DNA of 64,000 nt, taken from contig NZ_CDMK01000003.1 in NCBI RefSeq assembly GCF_001283065.1, positions 168,594 to 232,593 on the forward strand. Direction: 5' to 3'. Both the position numbers and the translations under genes were made by a program. This document shows, one piece after another, positions 26,415 to 33,398 of the stretch; the first letter of the stretch is position 1, and each line of letters opens with the position of its first letter. Under the pieces are notes generated by a model that searched no databases, was not told the origin of the DNA, and saw only the letters and a program-made list of their open reading frames with translations. The DNA is from Helicobacter heilmannii (GTDB lineage: Bacteria; Campylobacterota; Campylobacteria; Campylobacterales; Helicobacteraceae).

Positions 26415-27006
26415 GCCCATCCTTAAAATGTTGTTGGAACCACACCAAGCCGTAGCCCACCCCCACACTTTTACAAAGCTGATCGTTTGACATGAAACTC
26501 TCCACCTGATCTAAGGGCAAGTAAATGATCTCGATGTCCTCAGTGTCAATCCCCCCGCCTTGATGGGCGTGTTGGTTTTGACTAATGCGCGCAAAGAACA
26601 TGGTCTGCTTGCTCCCACTAATACCCGTGGAGCTGTAAAACACCCCGATTTTTTGCAACATTTCAGGCACAATGGCATACCCGCACTCTTCAAGCACCTC
26701 TTCGCAAGCGATCTGCGCCACACTCTTATGCGCCTTGTCCACAAGCCCCGCACACAGCTCATAAGTGTAGCCATCCACACTCTGCCCTCCATAGATGCAT
26801 GCACTCACAAACACAGGGGGCCTAAACTGCTTAACCAACACAAAGCTTTGCTTCTCTATGTGGTAAAGCAAAATGGACACGCTATCATGCACGCGGACCA
26901 TGTCCCAACTTTTATTGATCCCATCTTCCTCGTATAAAATGCGCTTAGGCTTGAAATAGGCGGAAGTGGGGCAGTCTGTGATTTGGATATTATCGTAAGC
27001 GATCAT
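26407..27006 (-). CDS. Nudix hydrolase, NUDT14/UDP-sugar diphosphatase-like
   Basis: A 199-residue Nudix protein. The Nudix region reads CAGLVDKAHKS then CEEVLEECGY, which departs from the usual G-x5-E-x7-REUxEExGU box (the first E is absent and R is replaced by E). The same pattern, together with the later GSKQTMFFARIS and GGGIDTEDIE, resembles the NUDT14 subgroup that splits UDP-glucose and ADP-ribose, so the enzyme is probably active. It lies between csd3 and pgbA with overlapping ends on both sides, indicating one transcript. Confidence 0.8.
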   Translation of the reverse strand: MIAYDNIQITDCPTSAYFKPKRILYEEDGINKSWDMVRVHDSVSILLYHIEKQSFVLVKQFRPPVFVSACIYGGQSVDGYTYELCAGLVDKAHKSVAQIACEEVLEECGYAIVPEMLQKIGVFYSSTGISGSKQTMFFARISQNQHAHQGGGIDTEDIEIIYLPLDQVESFMSNDQLCKSVGVGYGLVWFQQHFKDGHV

Positions 27007-28157
27007 TAGTCTGTGTTCTTTGCGTTTTCTTTTTGGGCGTATTCAAAGGAGGTCAAGTCTTCCAGGGTTTTTAAATAGGGCTTGATGGCTTGGCTGAAAA
27101 GCTGCTTATCGTGCCCTAGAAGTTGGCTTTTGGCGGTGCGGATACGCCCGAGCGGGTCAACAGGGCGGTCGTTAAGATACGCCCCAAAGTGCAGGTGTGG
27201 GCCTGTACTAAGCCCCGTGCTGCCCACCTTGCCGATCACCTGCCCCCTTTTGACATAGCTGTGCACATGCAAGCCCTTGGCAAAGGCACTCATGTGGGCG
27301 TAAACCATGCGCAAATCGCTGCCATGCTTGATCTCAATTTCATTGCCATACCCCCCTCTGCGCCCGATAGACACGATATAGCCATCGGTGGCCGCGTGGA
27401 TCAAACTTCCCCTTTTGGCGGCAAAGTCTATGCCATAGTGGGGACGGATTTGCTTTAAAATGGGGTGCATGCGGCCTAGAGAAAAGGGCGATGAAATGCG
27501 AGTGTAGTGCACGGGGGTTTCCAACAAGAACGCCACGACCTCCCTCCCCCTTTCATCGTAATACTTACCCTTGTAAGAAAAGACATAATGATCGCGCCTG
27601 TGGGCTTGCAGCATAGCGGCTTTGATGTTGGGGTAGCCAAAGGGTTGGTTTAGGCGGTATTTGCGGGTGTAAATGAGGCTTAATTGGTCGCCTTTGGTCA
27701 CGGTGCGTTTTAAATTGAGGATTTTTTGGTAAATCCCGATGAACTCTTGGGCAAGTTTAGCATCCCCCGTGGCCTTAAAAATGTCGTGGTAGGCGGAGTG
27801 CTTGATGTGTACGCTTAAGGTTTTTTTAGTGGTGCTGTAGATGATAGGGATGAAGTCTAATGCATACTGCCCGCTAGGCTCTTTATAAAGGCGCAGCTGC
27901 ACGGACTCACCCACGGGGACCAAGACTTGCAAGAGTTGGCCTTTGTCGTTTTTAAGTGCATAGTAGGGTACGCCCGCGCGGATCTCTGTGCCTAATTCCT
28001 TGTCTTGGTAGGACAAGTTGTAATAGATTTTGGGGTCAATGTGGTGTTTGTTAAAAAACTTGAGTAAGGTCATGCCATGCTCCCAAATGAGTCTCTGCCC
28101 CACAGATGCCCCGCTAAAACCCACGCAAAAGAGCCACGCCAAAATGAACCGAACCAT
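27006..28157 (-). CDS. csd3: Peptidoglycan DD-peptidase of the M23 family (Csd3/HdpA)
   Basis: A 383-residue periplasmic enzyme with a signal peptide (about residues 1-18), an N-terminal inhibitory/substrate domain and a C-terminal LytM domain. The zinc ligands are visible in HYGIDFAAKRG (HxxxD) and GPHLHFGAY (HxH). In H. pylori, Csd3/HdpA trims pentapeptides and cross-links and is needed for helical shape. The gene sits directly upstream of the Nudix gene, as in H. pylori, and is divergent from the flagellar group at 28.2 kb. Confidence 0.88.
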   Translation of the reverse strand: MVRFILAWLFCVGFSGASVGQRLIWEHGMTLLKFFNKHHIDPKIYYNLSYQDKELGTEIRAGVPYYALKNDKGQLLQVLVPVGESVQLRLYKEPSGQYALDFIPIIYSTTKKTLSVHIKHSAYHDIFKATGDAKLAQEFIGIYQKILNLKRTVTKGDQLSLIYTRKYRLNQPFGYPNIKAAMLQAHRRDHYVFSYKGKYYDERGREVVAFLLETPVHYTRISSPFSLGRMHPILKQIRPHYGIDFAAKRGSLIHAATDGYIVSIGRRGGYGNEIEIKHGSDLRMVYAHMSAFAKGLHVHSYVKRGQVIGKVGSTGLSTGPHLHFGAYLNDRPVDPLGRIRTAKSQLLGHDKQLFSQAIKPYLKTLEDLTSFEYAQKENAKNTD

Positions 28158-28229
28158 CGCCTTCCTTATTTTGTAAAAAGTTGGATTTTAATATAGAATA
28201 GCTTATAAATAAACTTTTTAGAGGTCTTG

Positions 28230-28436
28230 ATGAAAAAAGTGCGCTTCAACCGACATGTTTGGCTTGTACCGACCATCACCTTTTTGCTCTTTTGCTGTGT
28301 GCTGTTGCTCTTGTTGGTTTACACCTTCAGTAGCACGCAGTCCGTGTTTTCAGCGATAGACACCGTTAAAAAATCCCCGACGAACGCAAAGGAATTGCGC
28401 CAAGAATTGTCCAAAACGATGCGTATCATGCAATGA
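28230..28436 (+). CDS. Small single-pass membrane protein, unknown
   Basis: A 68-residue protein with one strong transmembrane segment (about residues 9-32, VWLVPTITFLLFCCVLLLLLVY) and a short polar C-terminus ending in Lys/Arg-containing helix. The ATG at 28230 has a GAGG ribosome site five bases upstream. I do not recognise the family. It ends only two bases before the sigma-28 promoter of flgM. That places it next to flagellar genes, but no function can be assigned. Confidence 0.6.
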   Translation: MKKVRFNRHVWLVPTITFLLFCCVLLLLLVYTFSSTQSVFSAIDTVKKSPTNAKELRQELSKTMRIMQ

Positions 28437-28437
28437 T

Positions 28438-28463
28438 TAAAAAATTAAAACTTTTGCCGATCT
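28438..28463 (+). promoter_or_regulatory. Sigma-28 (FliA) promoter of flgM
   Basis: TAAA (28438-28441) followed after 14 bases by GCCGATCT (28456-28463) closely matches the flagellar sigma-28 consensus TAAA-N15-GCCGATAA. It lies 33 bases before the flgM start. Confidence 0.8.
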
Positions 28464-28495
28464 AGCCCGAAAGAAACTTCGAGAAAGGATTTGCC

Positions 28496-28696
28496 ATGGT
28501 CAAGCCTGTAGGTACCACCTCCTCTTATAGCCACCTAGGCTCTGTGCAAGCGTCCCGCCCCGCCAACCACGCCCAAGCCAGCGAAGCCCAAGAGTCCAAT
28601 CGTGTCGCCCAAATCAAAAAGGCAGTAGAAAATGGGCATTATAAGGTAGATATGGACAAAACCGCCCATAAAATGGCACGGGATTTGCTTGGCTAA
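28496..28696 (+). CDS. flgM: Anti-sigma-28 factor FlgM
   Basis: A 66-residue protein whose C-terminal half (RVAQIKKAVENGHYKVDMDKTAHKMARDLL) matches the FlgM sigma-binding helices. FlgM holds FliA inactive until the hook is complete. Helicobacter FlgM is short, as here. It is expressed from its own FliA promoter just upstream, giving negative feedback, and has a GAAAGGA ribosome site. The FlgN-like gene and flgK follow. Confidence 0.88.
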   Translation: MVKPVGTTSSYSHLGSVQASRPANHAQASEAQESNRVAQIKKAVENGHYKVDMDKTAHKMARDLLG

Positions 28697-28764
28697 AGCG
28701 ATACCGAGCGTTTCATAATTCTTCATCAAAGATAGCTTGGTATGAAACCACTTGAAGGCGGCGC

Positions 28765-29193
28765 ATGCTTTATGGCTATCTTGAGCAATCCGTGCAGGAT
28801 TTGCAAACCCTTATCCAACTCACTTCCCAAGATTTAGAAGACATTAAAGAAGCCAACCACGAGGCGGTTTTTGCCCGCAACGGCCTTAAGAAAGAGCGCA
28901 TTGCTTCTTTTGAAAACTGCAAAGCCCTTTTTGACCAAGAGATGTTGGTCTTGATGGAAAAAAACCCCGGCACACCACTAGTCAATCTCTTAGACGAGCG
29001 TGGCTCTGTGCTTTTAAAAGAAATGCGCCAGCTTTTAACCGAACTTAAAGAGATCAACGCCGATTACGCCCGCATTGTCTTTGCGGTGTCGGACTTTTAC
29101 TCCAAACTCATGCAACAGATTGTGCCCTATGAGAGCACGGGCTATTACAACCAAAAGACCGTTGCCAGTAGCTTTTTACAAGTGCGGGCATAA
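28765..29193 (+). CDS. FlgN-like flagellar export chaperone
   Basis: A 142-residue, almost wholly helical protein located between flgM and flgK, the position of the FlgN-like protein in H. pylori. FlgN family chaperones bind the hook-filament junction proteins FlgK and FlgL before export. The sequence shows heptad-like leucines across residues 1-115, and no membrane segment. Homology to FlgN is weak by eye and rests partly on context. flgK starts nine bases downstream. Confidence 0.68.
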   Translation: MLYGYLEQSVQDLQTLIQLTSQDLEDIKEANHEAVFARNGLKKERIASFENCKALFDQEMLVLMEKNPGTPLVNLLDERGSVLLKEMRQLLTELKEINADYARIVFAVSDFYSKLMQQIVPYESTGYYNQKTVASSFLQVRA

Positions 29194-29202
29194 GGGGATT
29201 TT

Positions 29203-31026
29203 ATGGGCGGGATATTTGCGACTTTAAACACTTCTTACACCGGCTTACAAGCCCACCAGGTCATGGTGGATGTGACCGGCAACAACATTTCCAACGCCAA
29301 CGATGAATTTTACAGCCGACAGCGCGTGATCGCCACACCCCAAAGCACCCTCATGTACACCAACCGCAACATGAACATGGGGGTGAATGTCCAAAGCATC
29401 CAACGCACGCACGATGAATTTGTCTTTGCCCGCTATGCCCATGCCAAACAAGAGCAAGCCTATTACAGCACCCAATTTGACAATTTGCGTGAAGCGTCTT
29501 CTTACTTCCCCGACATGGACGAAGTGGGCGTGCATACAGACCTGCAAGACTACTTCAACGCATGGAAAGACCTCGCCAAAGACGCTAAATCCCCCGCCAC
29601 CAAGCAAGCCCTCGTACAGAAAACAAAAACCTTGACCACGAGCATCCACGATGCCCGCGCACGCCTTGTAGACTTGCAGAAAAAAGCCAGCCATGAGCTC
29701 ACCAGCACCATCACCGAAGTGAACCGCCTAGGTAGGGAAATCGCCAACATCAACAAGCACCTTAAAGAAATGGAGGACGCTAAAACCCTCAAACAAGCCA
29801 ACGAACTGCGCGATAAACGCGACCAGCTAGAGTTTCACCTCAAAGAGCTGATCGGGGGCAATGTGACCAAGAACCACATACAGACCTACTCGCTCAATGA
29901 CATTAAAACCGCCGACTTTGACGATGGCTATGTTTTTAATGTGGGATATGGGTTTAACATCGTGGACGGGGCGATCTTCCACCCCCTAGTGGTTGAGCAG
30001 AATAAAAACGAAAACCAGCTTGCCCAAATCTACTTTAGGGGCGATGATTTTAAAGTCGTCAACATCACCGACAAGATCGATCAGGGCAAGGTGGGGGCGT
30101 TGATGGGTGTGTATAACGATGGCTTGAATGGCACTAGAAAGGGTAAATTGCAAACCTACATCGATCGCCTAGACACCTTCGCCAAAGGCTTGATCCAAGC
30201 CACCAACGCCATTTACGCCCAAAGCGCGGCGCACCGCATTGAAGGGCACATCATGGACTTTCAAGGTACTGAGGTTTTAAAGGACACCAACCACAACATC
30301 AAAACGGGGACTTTTGATTTACTCGCTTACAACACCAACGGGCAAGTGATCGCCAAAAAAACCATCACCATCACCCCCATCACCACCATGAACGATGTGA
30401 TCGCCCAAATCAATGCCAACACAGACGACAACCACGACAACAACACCACGAACGATTTTGACGATTACTTCGTGGCGCATTACGACAGCGATGCTAAACA
30501 ATTCACCATCCAACCTAAAAACCCCTCTCAAGGGCTGTTTGTGTCGCTTAGAGACCATGGCACGAATTTTACGGGCGCGCTAGGGCTTAACACCTTCTTT
30601 GAAGGCGACAGTGCCAGGGACATTAAAATCAACGACACCTACCGCAAAGAACCCACCGCCCTGCGCCCGTGGCTTGCCCCCATTGATGGCAACTTTGATG
30701 TTGCCAATATGATGCAACAACTCCAATACGACAAGGTGGACTTCTTCAAAGACAACAAGCTAGACAGCAAACCCATGACGCTTGAGAGTTATTACCAATT
30801 CCTCGTGGGTAAGGTTCACACCGAGGCTGAACATGCCAAAAAGACTTTAGAGAGCAAGGATGCTATTTTGCATGTCATCAAAAAAGAACAACAAGCCATT
30901 TCAGGGGTCAGCACCGATGAAGAAATGGTCAATCTCATCAAATTCCAAAGTGGTTATGCCGCCAACGCCAAAGTCGTTACAGCGGTCGATCGCATGATCG
31001 AAACTTTGCTAGGGATGAAACAATAG
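29203..31026 (+). CDS. flgK: Flagellar hook-associated protein 1
   Basis: A 607-residue junction protein between hook and filament. The N-terminal D0 segment (LNTSYTGLQAHQVMVDVTGNNISNAN) and the C-terminal one (EMVNLIKFQSGYAANAKVVTAVDRMIETLL) form the usual paired coiled coil. The central, less conserved region is rich in Asn and Asp (about residues 400-425), typical of surface-exposed domains. Length agrees with H. pylori FlgK. Transcribed with flgM from the sigma-28 promoter. Confidence 0.95.
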   Translation: MGGIFATLNTSYTGLQAHQVMVDVTGNNISNANDEFYSRQRVIATPQSTLMYTNRNMNMGVNVQSIQRTHDEFVFARYAHAKQEQAYYSTQFDNLREASSYFPDMDEVGVHTDLQDYFNAWKDLAKDAKSPATKQALVQKTKTLTTSIHDARARLVDLQKKASHELTSTITEVNRLGREIANINKHLKEMEDAKTLKQANELRDKRDQLEFHLKELIGGNVTKNHIQTYSLNDIKTADFDDGYVFNVGYGFNIVDGAIFHPLVVEQNKNENQLAQIYFRGDDFKVVNITDKIDQGKVGALMGVYNDGLNGTRKGKLQTYIDRLDTFAKGLIQATNAIYAQSAAHRIEGHIMDFQGTEVLKDTNHNIKTGTFDLLAYNTNGQVIAKKTITITPITTMNDVIAQINANTDDNHDNNTTNDFDDYFVAHYDSDAKQFTIQPKNPSQGLFVSLRDHGTNFTGALGLNTFFEGDSARDIKINDTYRKEPTALRPWLAPIDGNFDVANMMQQLQYDKVDFFKDNKLDSKPMTLESYYQFLVGKVHTEAEHAKKTLESKDAILHVIKKEQQAISGVSTDEEMVNLIKFQSGYAANAKVVTAVDRMIETLLGMKQ

Positions 31027-31139
31027 AGTTAAAGTTATGGAATGTGGGGCGCAAAGGTGGGGTTTAGGAGTTTATGAGCCAAAAAAAATCTCTTGCCACC
31101 CCCGCGCTCACTCTTACCACCAAAGTTGCCCTATAACTT

Positions 31140-31850
31140 CTAATCTTGCATACGCACCCAATTCCCCTTAAATCCCATTTGTTCTAAAAAGGTTTGAGGA
31201 TTTAGGGGTGGAGGGTGTTTCAGGCTAAATTTGAGGGCGTTCTTAGGGATGGGGGTGATTTTCGTGAGCTGTGCGCCGTGGGGTTGCCATGTGAAGCAGT
31301 GATGCTCCTGTTTGTCAAAGCCCATTAAATTACCCCTAGGGTTAAGCTCCCAAGAGTAGAGATTTTTAAGGGGCTTAACGAGTTCTTCAAACAAGATAAA
31401 CTCTTTTAAATCTAGTGAGCGCACCAAAACCATTAACCTTAATTGTTGACAAGAGTGCAAAGCGATTTTAATCCGTTCGTTATAAATATTGATGAGAGCC
31501 AGCCCCGTTTTTTGTAGGTCCTTTTGCCACTCCATTTTGTAAGAGTAAAAGGGGCTAGCCCGCCCTATGATTAAACGGGCCGCTTTAAGTTTGAAGGGAT
31601 TTTTCGCCTTAATGGTCTTTGCGCTGTAGCCAAGCCCCTCATGTTCTAAATCAAGCAAGCCTAAGGGGGAGAGGCGTATTTGTGTTTTAAACGCTCCTCC
31701 TAAAGCGCGCACAAAATCATCACCCCCAATCTCCCCCTTAAGCGCAATCCAATAGATTAAATGCCCGCCCAACTCCACAATAAAACTTTTAGAAAAGGCA
31801 TTTAACCCCCCTTGGGGGCGCAAATCCCTTAACCTAGGCGCATTGGGCAT
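31140..31850 (-). CDS. Putative type II restriction endonuclease partner of the C5 methylase
   Basis: A 236-residue soluble protein of no family I can name with certainty. Its start overlaps the end of the cytosine methylase by 17 bases, the classic layout of a type II restriction-modification pair. Residues about 57-85 read IRLSPLGLLDLEHEGLGYSAKTIKA, where an acidic residue followed by SAK could be a PD-(D/E)xK nuclease core. Conserved-looking later parts are ELNPRGNLMGFDKQEHH and FTWQPHGAQ. The endonuclease assignment is an inference from position and this partial motif. Confidence 0.55.
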   Translation of the reverse strand: MPNAPRLRDLRPQGGLNAFSKSFIVELGGHLIYWIALKGEIGGDDFVRALGGAFKTQIRLSPLGLLDLEHEGLGYSAKTIKAKNPFKLKAARLIIGRASPFYSYKMEWQKDLQKTGLALINIYNERIKIALHSCQQLRLMVLVRSLDLKEFILFEELVKPLKNLYSWELNPRGNLMGFDKQEHHCFTWQPHGAQLTKITPIPKNALKFSLKHPPPLNPQTFLEQMGFKGNWVRMQD

Positions 31851-32754
31851 TTTTAAGCAACTCCACTAAGTGCCTAGCCACCGCAGCGATCACGGGCACA
31901 CACACAGAGTTGCCGCACTGGGTGCGTAAATGTCTGGGGCTCACCACGATTTTAAAACCTTTTGGAAAGCCCATAAGGTTTAGCAACTCTCTAGGCGTGA
32001 AATGGCGCACGCCATCGACCAATTGGTAATTATGTGAAGCGTTTGCCCTAAGCGCACAGGCGTGGTTTAAAATGCTGACATTCCCGCTCTTGTTCTCATG
32101 CCAAATAGAAGGGCTGAAAAGGCGTTTGTTTTGCACGCTTTGTAAGCGTTTCTTGCGGATATACACGCTGGCTAGACTAGATTGCGGGGGGTTGGGCTCT
32201 AAGACTTGGGCTAAATCATAGGGGATTTTCGCAAAGTCAAAACTAAAGGTCTTGGCTAAATGCGCATCTAAAAAACCCACGAAAATCAAGCGCTCGCGCT
32301 TTTGGGGCAAGCCAAAATCTAGAGCATTTAAGACTCGATAACGCATAGAGTAGCCTAAGTTTTCTAGGTGTTTTAAAAGGACTTGTAGGGTCTCTCCTTG
32401 TTTGTGGGTGGCAAGTTGTTTGACATTTTCAAGCAAAAAGGCTTTGGGCTTGTGGTGGGCTAAAATACGCACAATCTCAAAGAACAACGCCCCCCTTGGG
32501 TCGTTTAGTCCGCCTTGTGTGCCTATGATGCTAAAGGCTTGGCAAGGGAAACCTGCGCAGAGGATATCAAAGGGGGGAATGTCGCTTGCCTTAATTTCTC
32601 TAATGTCGCCTGCCGGGGTGTCTTTAAAATTGGCATGGTAAGTCTCTCTAGCGTGAGGGTCGATCTCGCTAGAAAACACGCACCGGCCCCCTACTTGTTC
32701 AAAAGCAAGCCGAATGCCCCCAATACCGGCAAATAAATCAATGAAGCGCAACAT
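31834..32754 (-). CDS. DNA (cytosine-5-)-methyltransferase
   Basis: A 306-residue C5 methylase with motifs in the usual order: DLFAGIGGIRLAFE (I, SAM binding), PCQAFSI (IV, catalytic cysteine), FLLENVKQL (VI) and LPQKRERLIFVGF (VIII), followed by a variable target domain and the C-terminal QCGNSVCVPV (X). The target sequence cannot be read off. The ATG at 32754 gives the standard MLRFIDLFAG start. Upstream alternatives run into non-conserved sequence. It protects the host from the overlapping downstream endonuclease. Confidence 0.93.
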   Translation of the reverse strand: MLRFIDLFAGIGGIRLAFEQVGGRCVFSSEIDPHARETYHANFKDTPAGDIREIKASDIPPFDILCAGFPCQAFSIIGTQGGLNDPRGALFFEIVRILAHHKPKAFLLENVKQLATHKQGETLQVLLKHLENLGYSMRYRVLNALDFGLPQKRERLIFVGFLDAHLAKTFSFDFAKIPYDLAQVLEPNPPQSSLASVYIRKKRLQSVQNKRLFSPSIWHENKSGNVSILNHACALRANASHNYQLVDGVRHFTPRELLNLMGFPKGFKIVVSPRHLRTQCGNSVCVPVIAAVARHLVELLKNAQCA

Positions 32755-32903
32755 TGAGGGATTATAACACAGTAAGAGACACCACAAACCACCACAATGC
32801 CATCGCCCTAGATGTTTACATGGGCAAATCTAGTTTCAAGCAAGATACGGACGGTCAAAGTCGTGGAAAAGTGCGCCCATGTCGAGGTGATAAAGGTTAC
32901 TAG
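32754..32903 (+). pseudogene. Short fragment resembling the start of an IS110-type transposase
   Basis: A plus-strand frame of 49 codons contains NAIALDVYMGKSSFK (32796-32840), which recalls the first strand of IS110/IS1111 transposases with its catalytic aspartate. The frame stops soon after and no transposase body follows. It shares its first bases with the start of the methylase on the other strand. This could be a relic of an insertion element or chance. Confidence 0.25.
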
Positions 32904-33055
32904 GCGGGCTTTTTCCTCCGCGCTGTGGGTGCGTTAGTAATATCAAAGTCTGCCATGTTTTGGCGCACATACGCCTCTATGGCCTTTTTTTCTTCTTGCC
33001 TTCGGCCGTCCTTGAAACTGCCGAAAGTAGCACGGGGAGTTAAAGTTTCATTCAT
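32900..33055 (-). CDS. Small open frame of 51 codons, unknown
   Basis: A minus-strand frame starting ATG AAT GAA encodes a 51-residue hydrophilic protein (begins MNETLTPRATFGSFKDG, ends in ARRKKPA) with a helical middle part (EEKKAIEAYVRQNMADFDI). The purine-rich GGGG before the start is a weak ribosome site. I recognise no family. The basic tail and acidic helix would fit a small DNA-binding or antitoxin-like protein, but nothing confirms this. Confidence 0.3.
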   Translation of the reverse strand: MNETLTPRATFGSFKDGRRQEEKKAIEAYVRQNMADFDITNAPTARRKKPA

Positions 33056-33063
33056 TGCCCCAT

Positions 33064-33138
33064 GATACACCAAAACGCTTAAGATTTTTCTTTAATCAAC
33101 ATTTCTATTACTAAAGTCCGTTTATGTTTTGGTGTATC
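33064..33138. repeat. 13-bp perfect inverted repeat with 49-base spacer
   Basis: GATACACCAAAAC (33064-33076) and GTTTTGGTGTATC (33126-33138) are exact reverse complements. The AT-rich spacer holds no gene. The pair lies between the 51-codon frame and the small membrane protein gene, and could be an operator, part of a terminator-like structure, or the ends of a tiny mobile relic. Confidence 0.7.
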
Positions 33139-33150
33139 TGTGTGTAAATG

Positions 33151-33366
33151 TTAAATATACTGATATAAGTTATATTTCTCATCAAACGCCGCGTTTAGCT
33201 CCTCTAAGCCCTTGCGTTTGGCCGTGGCTAAGTCCAGTGGTTGCAGCACTCCATTAACCACCACAGAGCCCACGCCGTAAAATTTTTCTTTGCCTTTTTG
33301 TAGCATCAAGTAAACCATTAGATGAGAAGCAAGAAAACCAAGAATGACTAAAAACCCCACCACCAC
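33151..33366 (-). CDS. Small membrane protein at the end of the acetone carboxylase operon
   Basis: A 71-residue protein with a hydrophobic N-terminal helix (about residues 2-22, VVGFLVILGFLASHLMVYLML) and a soluble tail. The start is a GTG 32 bases after the acetone carboxylase alpha gene on the same strand, so it is probably cotranscribed. I do not recognise the family. A second short transmembrane stretch is not evident. Confidence 0.55.
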   Translation of the reverse strand: MVVGFLVILGFLASHLMVYLMLQKGKEKFYGVGSVVVNGVLQPLDLATAKRKGLEELNAAFDEKYNLYQYI

Positions 33367-33398
33367 TCCTTCTAGTGGAGCAAGGTTTGGCGAGCAGA

